Assembly: GCA_016290145.1 (NCBI GenBank)
Contig: JAEESX010000004.1
Location: 1 to 48,300, forward strand
Source of the DNA: Caryophanales bacterium
Lineage (GTDB): Bacteria > Bacillota_I > Bacilli_A > RFN20 > CAG-826
DNA length: 48,300 nucleotides
Direction of reading: 5' to 3'
This document shows, one piece after another, positions 18,750 to 27,686 of the stretch. Position 1 is the first letter of the stretch; the number at the start of each line of letters is the position of its first letter. The position numbers and the translations under genes are program-made. The notes beneath the pieces were generated by a model. That model had not been told where the DNA came from and made no database searches. It saw only the letters and a program-made list of their open reading frames with translations.

Positions 18750-20042
18750 TTAGAATAGGTAAGTAATAATATCCTTTACTACTAATACAATCATAAAGGT
18801 GAATAGGAGTCCAAGTCCAACAATTGAAACAATTGTTTTGACTTTGTTTGGAATTTTCTTCTTTGTGATAGATTCTATCGCTAAAACTACGAGTTGATAT
18901 CCATCTAAACCAGGGAATGGAAGAAGATTAATTATTGCTAAGTTAACGGATAAAGCACCCCACAAATAGATGTACTTCCCAATACCGAAGTTTTGAAGAA
19001 CACTTGTGGATTGGAATCCGATTGCGATAATGCCGCCTAAGGAATTCCAAGTATCCTTAGTGAATAATGTGCCAAGGGCTCTAAAGATTAATAGTGAAGA
19101 TTCTCCAAAGTCCACGAAGGATTGTCCAATGGCTTTAAAGAATGGAAGAGGTTTATTGACTTGTAGATACAAACTATAGCCAAAGTCTTCTAGTGCACCT
19201 TCACTATTCATAATCTCAATTGGGTGAGAAGCAAACTCCACGCCTTTCTCTCCCTTGTCATCCCATTTAGTAACTGTCTTAAAGTCGATGGTTACTGAAA
19301 CGAATGTTGCGTTATATGGAACTTGCTTACCAAAATCCACTTTAAGTTTATTGTCCGCAGTCGCTTCTTTTGTGGAGAATAAAACGATAAAGCGATTTAT
19401 TTGGATATCAGTAAAGTTCTTAATATCTTTTGTATCAATAAATGCATAAACTGTTTCAGTTGTTGAATCAGTATATTTAATAGTGGCAGCGTTATCTAAA
19501 AGATAATAAGTTGTGTTTTCTTTGACATACCACTCTTCGGTGTTTTCATCGATTTCAGTATCGATAGCGATAACATCTTTAGTGACTAATCCAGCCGCTT
19601 CCGCTTTACTACCTTCAGCGATAGTCATGTTGCGGAGATAGAGTTGCTTATTAGAGCAAGCGACGTTATAGATGAAGAAAAGGTTGAGCGCTAAGACAGC
19701 GTTCATAGTAACACCAGCCGCTAAGATGATTGCACGTTTCCATGCCTTAGCTTTTTCTAAGGAACGGCTTTCTTCAATGACTTGTCCTTCTGGAAGTTCC
19801 ACACCTTCTCCATACATAGAGACATATCCGCCGAAAGGAATAACTCTAAGTGAGAAATAGGTTTCGCCAGTTTTTCTTTTCTTGTGGATCAACGCTGGAC
19901 CAAAGCCAATGGAATATTCCATGACATAAACTTTGAATATTTTAGCAGCGGTAAAGTGTCCTAATTCGTGAATCATAATTAGGATTGATAAACAGAGGAT
20001 AAATAATAAAACGTAAAGTATTGTGCTTAATACTTGTGGCAT
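18750..20042 (-). CDS. rseP: Site-2 (intramembrane) protease RseP
   Basis: HELGHFTAAK motif and C-terminal NLLPFPGLDG; start overlaps the dxr stop (TAATG). Confidence 0.93.
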   Translation of the reverse strand: MPQVLSTILYVLLFILCLSILIMIHELGHFTAAKIFKVYVMEYSIGFGPALIHKKRKTGETYFSLRVIPFGGYVSMYGEGVELPEGQVIEESRSLEKAKAWKRAIILAAGVTMNAVLALNLFFIYNVACSNKQLYLRNMTIAEGSKAEAAGLVTKDVIAIDTEIDENTEEWYVKENTTYYLLDNAATIKYTDSTTETVYAFIDTKDIKNFTDIQINRFIVLFSTKEATADNKLKVDFGKQVPYNATFVSVTIDFKTVTKWDDKGEKGVEFASHPIEIMNSEGALEDFGYSLYLQVNKPLPFFKAIGQSFVDFGESSLLIFRALGTLFTKDTWNSLGGIIAIGFQSTSVLQNFGIGKYIYLWGALSVNLAIINLLPFPGLDGYQLVVLAIESITKKKIPNKVKTIVSIVGLGLLFTFMIVLVVKDIITYLF

Positions 20043-21196
20043 TACTTCTTCCTCCATTTCTTTACTAATTCGTTCGCATTTTGACGTGTTTTTGCGTCGA
20101 TTTCTGCGATTTGTTCATATGTTGGGTGAATTATATTCTCGTGTTCTTTCATTAACTTATTCACGATATCTTCAATCGCTAAGAAAGGAATTTGATCCTT
20201 TAAGAAAGCGTTCACCGCAACTTCGTTAGATGCATTAAATACTGCACCATAAGTTCCTTTATCTTCAATGACGTATTTAGCAAGTTTTACGATTGGATAT
20301 CTCTTGCTATCAAAGTCATGGAAATGTAAGTCTTTAAATTGTTCTAAAGAGTTAGCTTTCACTGTTTTGAAATCAGTGACAAATTCATATAAAGCTAACT
20401 TGATTGGATTTCTCATATCTGGTTTAGAGATATCTAATCTCATAGAGCCATCCTTATAAACGATATAAGAATGAATCATACTCTCATCGTGTAACTTAAT
20501 ACCAATTTGACTATATGGGCATCCAAATAAATAATGCGCTTCGATAACTTCAAAAGCTTTATTAATCATTGTTGCGCAGTCGATGGTAATTTTATTACCC
20601 ATCTTCCAAGTTGGATGCTTTAAGGCATCTTCCGCTTTGACGTCTTTAAGTTGGTCACGATTAAGTTTTCTAAACGCACCACCAGAAGCTGTAAGCATAA
20701 TCTTAGATATGTTATGATCATCCACCATTAAGCATTTCTTAATCGCGGAATGTTCACTATCGATAGGATATAACTTGCCATGTCCCTTTTTTAGGAGGTC
20801 ATTAACAAGTTCACCACCCACAACTAAAGCTTCCTTATTTGCGAGGCAGACAATTTTATCTTTTTCTAATGCATAGAGAGTTGGTTTTAATCCAACAAAA
20901 CCCACTAAAGCATTAACGACCATATCAGCGTCAGTATCGATGAGTTTTAATAATCCTTCATCACCACTATAAACGGAGATGTTTGGATATTTACTTTGGT
21001 AGTAATTAACTTTGTTTTTATCCTTAATGCAAATCGCTTTGACATCAGGATACATATTTATAATATGAGCAATTTTTCTTGTCTTAGAGCCGACTGAAAA
21101 CGCCACTAATGTAAAATCAGTGGGATTCTTTCTCATGACATCAAGTGTTTGAGTGCCAATCGAACCAGAAGCTCCAAGTAAACAAATCTTTCTCAT
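20042..21196 (-). CDS. dxr: 1-deoxy-D-xylulose 5-phosphate reductoisomerase
   Basis: LLGASGSIGTQTLDVMRK, LANKEALVVGGELV, PIDSEHSAIKKCL, ASGGAFR. Confidence 0.97.
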   Translation of the reverse strand: MRKICLLGASGSIGTQTLDVMRKNPTDFTLVAFSVGSKTRKIAHIINMYPDVKAICIKDKNKVNYYQSKYPNISVYSGDEGLLKLIDTDADMVVNALVGFVGLKPTLYALEKDKIVCLANKEALVVGGELVNDLLKKGHGKLYPIDSEHSAIKKCLMVDDHNISKIMLTASGGAFRKLNRDQLKDVKAEDALKHPTWKMGNKITIDCATMINKAFEVIEAHYLFGCPYSQIGIKLHDESMIHSYIVYKDGSMRLDISKPDMRNPIKLALYEFVTDFKTVKANSLEQFKDLHFHDFDSKRYPIVKLAKYVIEDKGTYGAVFNASNEVAVNAFLKDQIPFLAIEDIVNKLMKEHENIIHPTYEQIAEIDAKTRQNANELVKKWRKK

Positions 21197-21200
21197 AAAA

Positions 21201-22229
21201 TTAGTGAGTTACAAATTCACTCCAGTATTCAAATAAAGAGATAAATGCGGCGGTAGTTAATAATGAGAAGATAGCGCTATCAAGTCTATCTAAGACACCA
21301 CCGTGGCCTGGAATAATATTTCCGAAGTCTTTAATTTCAAAGTGACGTTTCGCCGCGGAGAAGACGAAGTCACCTAAAACGCTAGAAATAGGAATAATCG
21401 CGGATAAGACCAAGATTAAATACCAGTGATCTTTGTCTAAGCAGCCATACACTAATGGATGGCCTGTCATCGAGAAGATAAAACCAAAAGCAAATGAGCT
21501 AAGAAGTGAAATAACCACACCACCGACAAATCCTTCCCAAGTCTTCTTAGGAGAGATACGTGGAGCCATCTTGTGTTTGCCAAAGAAGACACCCACGAAG
21601 TAGGCACCTGTATCAGTCATAAATGTACCAATTAAGACATAGACCAATAACAAGCATGATTCTAAGTTGTCATACGTATTCATAAACTGCGTTGTGGCTT
21701 CAGGGAAGACCTTATGGTAAATGAGAGATGGATAATATCTCACGATAAGTGCGCTTTGGAAACCAACAGTGATAATAAGCATCATTGTGAAAATGAAACA
21801 AGCGTCTCTCACAGTGAAACCTTTATCTATGATAACCATGACGAATAAACCGAATACACTTAATACAAGTATTAAGATGGAGATGTATAATTCATCAAAC
21901 ATCGTATACATATGCCAGTTAAATGTGGCTTGGCCAGTTACAAAGTTAGGAATATTTCTAATGATTGGCCAATAGGTCATAAGGATTGCCAAGATCCAAG
22001 CGACAATGTATAAAGCGATGTTGTATTTCTTTTTCGCACAGTGAATGATTTCATATGTGCCTACGATAAGGGCAAATGTGATAAAAGCGAAAAAGAAAAA
22101 GTCACCTAAAACCACTAATGGAACGCATACCACAAGTCCGATAACCGCGGATATGATACGAGTTCTCATACTGACTTTAGTTTCTTCACTTAATTGATTA
22201 GGTTGGAGTTCTGGATTATGATTGCTCAT
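21201..22229 (-). CDS. cdsA: Phosphatidate cytidylyltransferase
   Basis: FGKHKMAPRISPKKTWEGFVGG, DRLDSAIFSLL, polytopic. Confidence 0.95.
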   Translation of the reverse strand: MSNHNPELQPNQLSEETKVSMRTRIISAVIGLVVCVPLVVLGDFFFFAFITFALIVGTYEIIHCAKKKYNIALYIVAWILAILMTYWPIIRNIPNFVTGQATFNWHMYTMFDELYISILILVLSVFGLFVMVIIDKGFTVRDACFIFTMMLIITVGFQSALIVRYYPSLIYHKVFPEATTQFMNTYDNLESCLLLVYVLIGTFMTDTGAYFVGVFFGKHKMAPRISPKKTWEGFVGGVVISLLSSFAFGFIFSMTGHPLVYGCLDKDHWYLILVLSAIIPISSVLGDFVFSAAKRHFEIKDFGNIIPGHGGVLDRLDSAIFSLLTTAAFISLFEYWSEFVTH

Positions 22230-22939
22230 TCTTTAATACCTCCGAATCTTCTATTTCTGTTATTAAATTCATCTATACATTTATGTAATTCTTCTTTTGT
22301 AAAATCTGGCCAGGCTGTTGGTGTGAATATAAATTCCGCATATGCAAGTTGCCATGGCATATAGTTAGATAATCTTTGTTCACCACTTGTTCTAATAAGT
22401 AAGTCGACAGGTGGTAAATCTTTTGTATATAAGTAATCTTCAAAGTTATTAACGTCTAAAGAGTCGATATCTCTTTTGCCACTTTTAACATCTTCCGCGA
22501 ATAACTTTGCGGCTCTCACGATTTCCGCTTTGCCACCATAGTTTAAACAGATGTTAAATGTGAAGTTCTTACCATCTTTAGTTCTTTCAATCGCATCCTT
22601 AACAACTTTTTGTGTTTTTTCGGGAAGTTTACTTAAATCACCAGAAGCGATAATACGGCATCCATCTTTAAGCATGCGGTTAATTTCTTTTTTAAAGAAG
22701 ATTTCTAAATAAGAGAATAAATGGTTAATCTCCGCTTTTGGACGATTCCAGTTTTCCGTAGAAAAAGCATATAAAGACATTGCCTTTACACCGATCGCGT
22801 AGCACTCTTCATAAATATCAGTCACTCTTTCACAACCCTCTTTATGTCCGAGGTGTCTTGGAAGGTGTCTTTTTTTCGCCCAACGGCCATTGCCATCCAT
22901 AATGAAGGCAATATGTTTTAATTCGTTTTGATTATCCAT
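22226..22939 (-). CDS. uppS: Isoprenyl (undecaprenyl diphosphate) synthase
   Basis: HIAFIMDGNGRWAKKRHLPRHLGHKEG, YAFSTENWNRP, DLLIRTSGEQRLSNYMPWQLAYAE. Confidence 0.97.
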   Translation of the reverse strand: MDNQNELKHIAFIMDGNGRWAKKRHLPRHLGHKEGCERVTDIYEECYAIGVKAMSLYAFSTENWNRPKAEINHLFSYLEIFFKKEINRMLKDGCRIIASGDLSKLPEKTQKVVKDAIERTKDGKNFTFNICLNYGGKAEIVRAAKLFAEDVKSGKRDIDSLDVNNFEDYLYTKDLPPVDLLIRTSGEQRLSNYMPWQLAYAEFIFTPTAWPDFTKEELHKCIDEFNNRNRRFGGIKE

Positions 22940-23001
22940 AATAATACTCTCGGTTATTATACAATAAAAACGATGTATTAAAAATATAATAGAAATAAAA
23001 A

Positions 23002-23029
23002 AAGACCATTGCTAATAAACAACGGTCTT
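23002..23029 (-). terminator. Terminator downstream of the DUF2188 gene
   Basis: aagaccattg/caacggtctt hairpin with a minus-strand T-run. Confidence 0.75.
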
Positions 23030-23045
23030 AATCTACAAATAATTA

Positions 23046-23270
23046 TTATTTGCCTTTTGTGACTTTAGCAGAACCAGCTTTACCTTTGTTGGCGCCTTTT
23101 GAGTTATGAACCATCAATGTAGCGCCTTGGTTTTTAGCCATCTGTGTGCAGTACTCTTCGGCTTCAACTTTTGTGTTGAAGAGTTTGATTACTTTGTCGC
23201 TACCTCTGATGAAAACTTGCCATTTGCCATCAGAAGCACGCTTGGACACGTGATAAACTTTTCCAGCCAT
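23046..23270 (-). CDS. Small free-standing DUF2188-like protein with a K/G-rich tail
   Basis: MAGKVYHVSKRASDGKWQVFIRGSDKVIKLFNTKVEAEEYCTQMAKNQGATLMVHNSKG; start supported by a GGGGAGG RBS. Confidence 0.85.
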   Translation of the reverse strand: MAGKVYHVSKRASDGKWQVFIRGSDKVIKLFNTKVEAEEYCTQMAKNQGATLMVHNSKGANKGKAGSAKVTKGK

Positions 23271-23283
23271 AAGCATCCTCCCC

Positions 23284-23829
23284 TTAAATTGTCATGATTT
23301 CTTTTTCTTTTTCACTCACGACGTTGTCGATATTCTTAATAGCTTCATCGGTGACCTTTTGGATATCATCGGTCACTCTCTTTTGGTAATCTTCGCTCAT
23401 ACTATCATCTTCTTTAACAAGATCCATGTAATCGCGACGGATATTTCTAATTGCCACTTTGGCTTCTTCGCCATATTTCTTGGCTTGTTTTGTAATTTCA
23501 ATACGTCTGTCTTGTGTTAAGGCAGGGATAATTAAACGAACAACTGTACCTTCGTTAATTGGATTTAAGCCGAGATTTGAGGCGTTAATCGCGGAAACGA
23601 TTGGTTTCACATCATTCTTATCATAAGGCTTAATAAGTAATTGTCTTGGTTCAGGAATTGTAATGGAAGAGATTTGGCTAATTGGAGTCATTGAACCATA
23701 GTAGTCAATCTCGACACCAGCGACAATTGCAGGTGATGCACGACCAGTTCTTAAAGTGGATAAGTTACTACGTAATGCATCGATAGTTTTGTTCATTCTA
23801 CCTTGTGCTTCTAATGCGATTTCATCCAT
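23284..23829 (-). CDS. frr: Ribosome recycling factor
   Basis: NKTIDALRSNLSTLRTGRASPAIVAGVEIDYYGSMTPISQIS. Confidence 0.97.
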   Translation of the reverse strand: MDEIALEAQGRMNKTIDALRSNLSTLRTGRASPAIVAGVEIDYYGSMTPISQISSITIPEPRQLLIKPYDKNDVKPIVSAINASNLGLNPINEGTVVRLIIPALTQDRRIEITKQAKKYGEEAKVAIRNIRRDYMDLVKEDDSMSEDYQKRVTDDIQKVTDEAIKNIDNVVSEKEKEIMTI

Positions 23830-23833
23830 AAAA

Positions 23834-24553
23834 TTATTCTCCTTTTTTAACTGTGGTACCGAGGGTTTCACCCATGGCCACTTTGATGAAATTTTGTGGG
23901 TCAGACATTGAGAAGATTCTCACTTCAACATCTTGTTCTTTAATTAATTCTACAGCAGAAAGGTCCATAATTTGAAGTTTCTTATCAATAATTTCTTGGA
24001 AAGTGATGTTTGAGAAGAACTTTGCATCAGGATATTTTGTTGGGTCTTTGTCATAGACACCTTCTACACCATTCTTGCCCATGAAGATAGCTTCACACTT
24101 GGTTTCTAACGCTCTTAAGGTTGCCGCAGTATCGGTAGTAAAGAATGGTCTACCAGTACCACCCGCTAAGAAGACAATATAACCATGTGCCATGGCATCC
24201 ATAGCTTTTTCTGGTGTGTAGGTAGTTGTGACTGTATCAATTTCAGGAAGCGCAGAGAAGACTACGGAGCGGACCCCGATTTCTTTTAATGCACTGGACA
24301 TAGCCACTGCGTTAATAACAGTGCCAAGCATACCCATATAATCGGCTGGTGCGCGTTCAATTCCGATGTCATCGGCTAATTTACCACGCCAGATATTTCC
24401 CGCGCCAATAACGACGGCAATTTCTACACCTTTGTCGTGTAGTTCCTTCATCATACTAGCCATTCTTTTCACGCAATCGACGTTAAGAATTTGCATCGCG
24501 GATTCATCTTTTAATGCTTCACCACTAAGTTTTAATAACACTCTTTTGTACAT
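23834..24553 (-). CDS. pyrH: UMP kinase
   Basis: RVLLKLSGEALKDE, VIGAGNIWRG, DYMGMLGTVINA. Confidence 0.97.
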   Translation of the reverse strand: MYKRVLLKLSGEALKDESAMQILNVDCVKRMASMMKELHDKGVEIAVVIGAGNIWRGKLADDIGIERAPADYMGMLGTVINAVAMSSALKEIGVRSVVFSALPEIDTVTTTYTPEKAMDAMAHGYIVFLAGGTGRPFFTTDTAATLRALETKCEAIFMGKNGVEGVYDKDPTKYPDAKFFSNITFQEIIDKKLQIMDLSAVELIKEQDVEVRIFSMSDPQNFIKVAMGETLGTTVKKGE

Positions 24554-24581
24554 ATGAGGCCTCCTAAACTTTTTTGAAAAA

Positions 24582-24606
24582 AAGAAACACCAAAACGGTG
24601 TTTCTT
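24582..24606 (-). terminator. Terminator/attenuator between tsf and pyrH
   Basis: Perfect stem aagaaacacc/ggtgtttctt. Confidence 0.75.
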
Positions 24607-24610
24607 AGAA

Positions 24611-25486
24611 TTATTTCATTTGAGACATGACTTCACTAGCGAAATCGTCTTGACGTTTTTCAATACCTTCACCAACTTGGTAACGGACAAATTTTAAAAC
24701 GTTAACGCCTTTTTCTTTAAGGACTTGAGCGACTGTTTTGCTATCATCCATTAAGAATGCTTGGCTACCTAAGACCATTTCGGAATAGTATTTTGTCACT
24801 TTTGCATCGATGATCTTTGCTAACATTTCGGCTGGTTTGCCAGCGAGTTTTGGATCGTTCTTTGCGGCTTCTAATTGAACTTGTTTTTCGTGTTCAACAT
24901 CACCAGCAGCAACATCATTCAATGATAAATATTGTGGGTTGTTAGCAGCGATGTGCATTGCTAAACCCTTACCGAGTTCGGCATCTTCTTTATCAAGAGC
25001 GACGGCAACGGCAATCTTACCACCCATATGGATGTAGTTTGCAACGTATGCATATTTTTCACCATCGAGGATTTCGAATCTACGAAGATCGAATTTTTCA
25101 CCCATCTTAACGGTGGCATCGGTGAATAAGTCTTTTGTTAATTCTTTAGCAGCTTCTAAGTTTGCTGGTCTGTTCTTAAGAATTAATTCAGCACAGCCTT
25201 CCACTAAAGCACGGAATGCGTCACCTTTCGCAACGAAGTCTGTTTCACAGTTAACTTCGATAACGATAACGGAACCACATTTTTCACAAACCTTTGTAAT
25301 TGCTAAACCTTCAGCAGCAATACGGTCTGCTTTCTTTGCGGCTTTTGCTAAGCCTTTTTCTCTTAACCAGTCTGTGGCTTTATCTAAATCGCAATCATTG
25401 GCTAATAATGCGCCTTTGCAATCCATTAAACCGGCACCGGTTCTATCACGTAAAACTTTGATTAAATCAATTAAACTTTCAGCCAT
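24611..25486 (-). CDS. tsf: Elongation factor Ts
   Basis: VLRDRTGAGLMDCKGALLANDCDLDKATDWLREKGLAKAAKKADR, CETDFVAK. Confidence 0.98.
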   Translation of the reverse strand: MAESLIDLIKVLRDRTGAGLMDCKGALLANDCDLDKATDWLREKGLAKAAKKADRIAAEGLAITKVCEKCGSVIVIEVNCETDFVAKGDAFRALVEGCAELILKNRPANLEAAKELTKDLFTDATVKMGEKFDLRRFEILDGEKYAYVANYIHMGGKIAVAVALDKEDAELGKGLAMHIAANNPQYLSLNDVAAGDVEHEKQVQLEAAKNDPKLAGKPAEMLAKIIDAKVTKYYSEMVLGSQAFLMDDSKTVAQVLKEKGVNVLKFVRYQVGEGIEKRQDDFASEVMSQMK

Positions 25487-26535
25487 TATTTGTTTTCTCC
25501 TTCAGCTTCTGCTTTTGGGGCTTCTGCTTTTGGTTCTGCTTTCTTTCTTGGGGCTGGTTTTCTGGCAGGTTTTTTGCCTTCTTCACCATTAGCGGCGTTT
25601 CTAGCAGCTTCACGTTCCGCTTGTTCTTTTTCCCAAGCTTCTTGACGGGCTTGTCTTTCAGCTCTGATTCTTGCTAATTTTTCAGCGTTTTCTTTTTCTG
25701 TTTGATGAATGACATCTTTCATGGTGATGGATTCGCCTTCATCTTTAACGTATGCGACGACTGGTAAACCACCCTTGGATTCGACGATAGCATCAGCGAT
25801 AACCGCTAAGATTAAGCTAACGGAACGAATTGCATCATCGTTTGCTGGAATGACATAGTCAACGACATCTGGATCGCTGTTTGTGTCAATGATACCGAAC
25901 ACTGGGATATTTAATTTACGAGCTTCGGCAACAGCATTGTGTTCAACGCGTGGGTCAACGACGAATAACGCGTTTGGAACTTTTCTCATTTCCTTGATAC
26001 CTTCGAGGTTCTTGGATAATTTTTCTTTTTCTTTTCTAAGTTGAGCAGCTTCTTGTTTTGGTAAGAGGTCTAATTCGCCTTCTTCTTCTCTTCTTTCGAG
26101 TTCTTTCAAGAATCTGATTCTGGATTGGATGGTTTTGAAGTTTGTTAATGTACCACCTAACCAACGGTTGTTGATGTAGAAGGAGCCAGAACGTAATGCT
26201 TCAGCTTGGACTGCTTCTTGGCATTGTCTCTTTGTACCGACAAATAAGACTTTACCACCATTATCAACGATTTCTTTCATTGCCTTGTAAGCAACGCTAA
26301 CTAGATCGACTGTTTGTTGTAAGTCGAGAATGTAAACACCATTACGAGCACCATAGATGTATTTCTTCATCTTTGGGTTCCATCTGCGTGTTTGATGACC
26401 GAAATGGGAACCAGCTTCTAACAATTTTTTCATTGTAATGACTGGTGCATCAGGATCATGCATGACTGCTGCCATTTCATTAGCTGCAGGTGCCGCTTCT
26501 TCTTGAGCGACTACTTTCTTTTCTTCTTCACTCAT
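25486..26535 (-). CDS. rpsB: 30S ribosomal protein S2 with a long low-complexity C-terminal extension
   Basis: [41 protein letters not shown]; tail [32 protein letters not shown]. Confidence 0.98.
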   Translation of the reverse strand: MSEEEKKVVAQEEAAPAANEMAAVMHDPDAPVITMKKLLEAGSHFGHQTRRWNPKMKKYIYGARNGVYILDLQQTVDLVSVAYKAMKEIVDNGGKVLFVGTKRQCQEAVQAEALRSGSFYINNRWLGGTLTNFKTIQSRIRFLKELERREEEGELDLLPKQEAAQLRKEKEKLSKNLEGIKEMRKVPNALFVVDPRVEHNAVAEARKLNIPVFGIIDTNSDPDVVDYVIPANDDAIRSVSLILAVIADAIVESKGGLPVVAYVKDEGESITMKDVIHQTEKENAEKLARIRAERQARQEAWEKEQAEREAARNAANGEEGKKPARKPAPRKKAEPKAEAPKAEAEGENK

Positions 26536-26563
26536 TTTGTGAGCCTCCTTATGTTTTGTCCTC

Positions 26564-26658
26564 CACTGTTTCTAGGAACTCAACCACCTCAAGCAATCTT
26601 TAGCGAGGCACAACGGGAGTTCAATCCGCAGTGTGTGTAGTCTGTGATTTATTCACAG
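26564..26658 (-). promoter_or_regulatory. Structured 5' leader of rpsB (candidate S2 autoregulatory RNA)
   Basis: Minus-strand nested pairings CACTG/CAGTG, GAACTC/GAGTTC, CCTC/GAGG plus an upstream hairpin CTGTGA-ATAAA-TCACAG. Confidence 0.55.
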
Positions 26659-26678
26659 CGTTTAATATATTAGCAAAA

Positions 26679-26698
26679 GCCTTTGTCTAAGACAAGGC
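26679..26698 (-). terminator. Terminator-like hairpin downstream of the xer gene
   Basis: gcctttgtc/gacaaggc hairpin with a short minus-strand T-run. Confidence 0.5.
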
Positions 26699-26699
26699 A

Positions 26700-27638
26700 T
26701 TATTTATTTTCGTCCTTCTTTCGTGCACGAGGAAATGCGTCTATGTATGCTTGTTTCATCGCTTCAGCGGATATGTGGGTATAGACCTGTGTTGTATTGA
26801 GGGATGAATGACCCAAAAGTTCTTGAATAACCCGCAAATCTGCACCGTTTTCTAATAAATGGGTTGCAAAGCTGTGTCTAAGCAAGTGTGGATGTAAACC
26901 AACAAAAGTACCGGTTTTCTTCTCTATTTCATCGAGGATATATTCGAGTCCACGAGTAGTCATTTTTGGTTCTTTTAATTTTGTTGGATTATGAGGATAG
27001 TCGCTTAAGAAAAGCAATGAAGTGGTTACATTTTTCTGCATCAAAAGTTTTGGTCTAGACTCATTGATATAGCGTTGCACTATATCTCTACATTCATCAG
27101 TAAATGGGACCAAACGTTCCTTGTTTCCTTTACCTAAGACTCTCACGATTCTGGTTCTAAAGTTAATATCTTGAAGTGTCAAATCCACTAGTTCACTCGC
27201 ACGGAGACCACAGTAATAAAGCAAAGATAAAATGGCCTGATCTCTAAGTGCGAGTTCATCAGTTCTCTTTGCATTCTCATTTAAGATTTCTTGAATTTGG
27301 TCTCTATATAAAGCGTGTGGATATTTCTTATCAGTCTTTGGAGAATCAACGAGCAAGAATGGATTTTCTTGAACGATTTTATGGTCCACTAAGTAGTAAT
27401 AGAAATGTCTTAAAGAAGACAATCTTCTTTTGCATGACCTTTTTGAAATGCCAGCATTAAGTTCGTCAGTCAAAAAATTACGGATGGTGATTTGGTCCAC
27501 TTCATCCATTAATGTTCCTTCTTTTAATAAAAAGTCAAAGAACTTTTCGATATCGAATTTATAACTATCTACTGTCTTTTGAGAGTATTTTCTTTCGTTT
27601 AATAAATAGTCCAAAAAATCATGCGTTTGTTTATTCAT
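26700..27638 (-). CDS. xerC: Tyrosine recombinase XerC/XerD family
   Basis: YYCGLRASELVDL, HLLRHSFATHLLENGADLRVIQELLGHSSLNTTQVYTH. Confidence 0.9.
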   Translation of the reverse strand: MNKQTHDFLDYLLNERKYSQKTVDSYKFDIEKFFDFLLKEGTLMDEVDQITIRNFLTDELNAGISKRSCKRRLSSLRHFYYYLVDHKIVQENPFLLVDSPKTDKKYPHALYRDQIQEILNENAKRTDELALRDQAILSLLYYCGLRASELVDLTLQDINFRTRIVRVLGKGNKERLVPFTDECRDIVQRYINESRPKLLMQKNVTTSLLFLSDYPHNPTKLKEPKMTTRGLEYILDEIEKKTGTFVGLHPHLLRHSFATHLLENGADLRVIQELLGHSSLNTTQVYTHISAEAMKQAYIDAFPRARKKDENK

Positions 27639-27665
27639 AACGTTATTTTAATTTATTAAAAGAAA

Positions 27666-27686
27666 AAACGGAAATTATTTCCGTTT
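27666..27686 (-). terminator. Terminator overlapping the topA stop codon
   Basis: aaacggaaa/tttccgttt stem followed by a minus-strand T-run. Confidence 0.6.

Noticed and set aside
26700-27638. Tyrosine recombinase as a sign of an integrated mobile element
   Set aside because: Sequence and location (between topA and rpsB) match the housekeeping XerC position; no att repeats, phage or transposon genes nearby.
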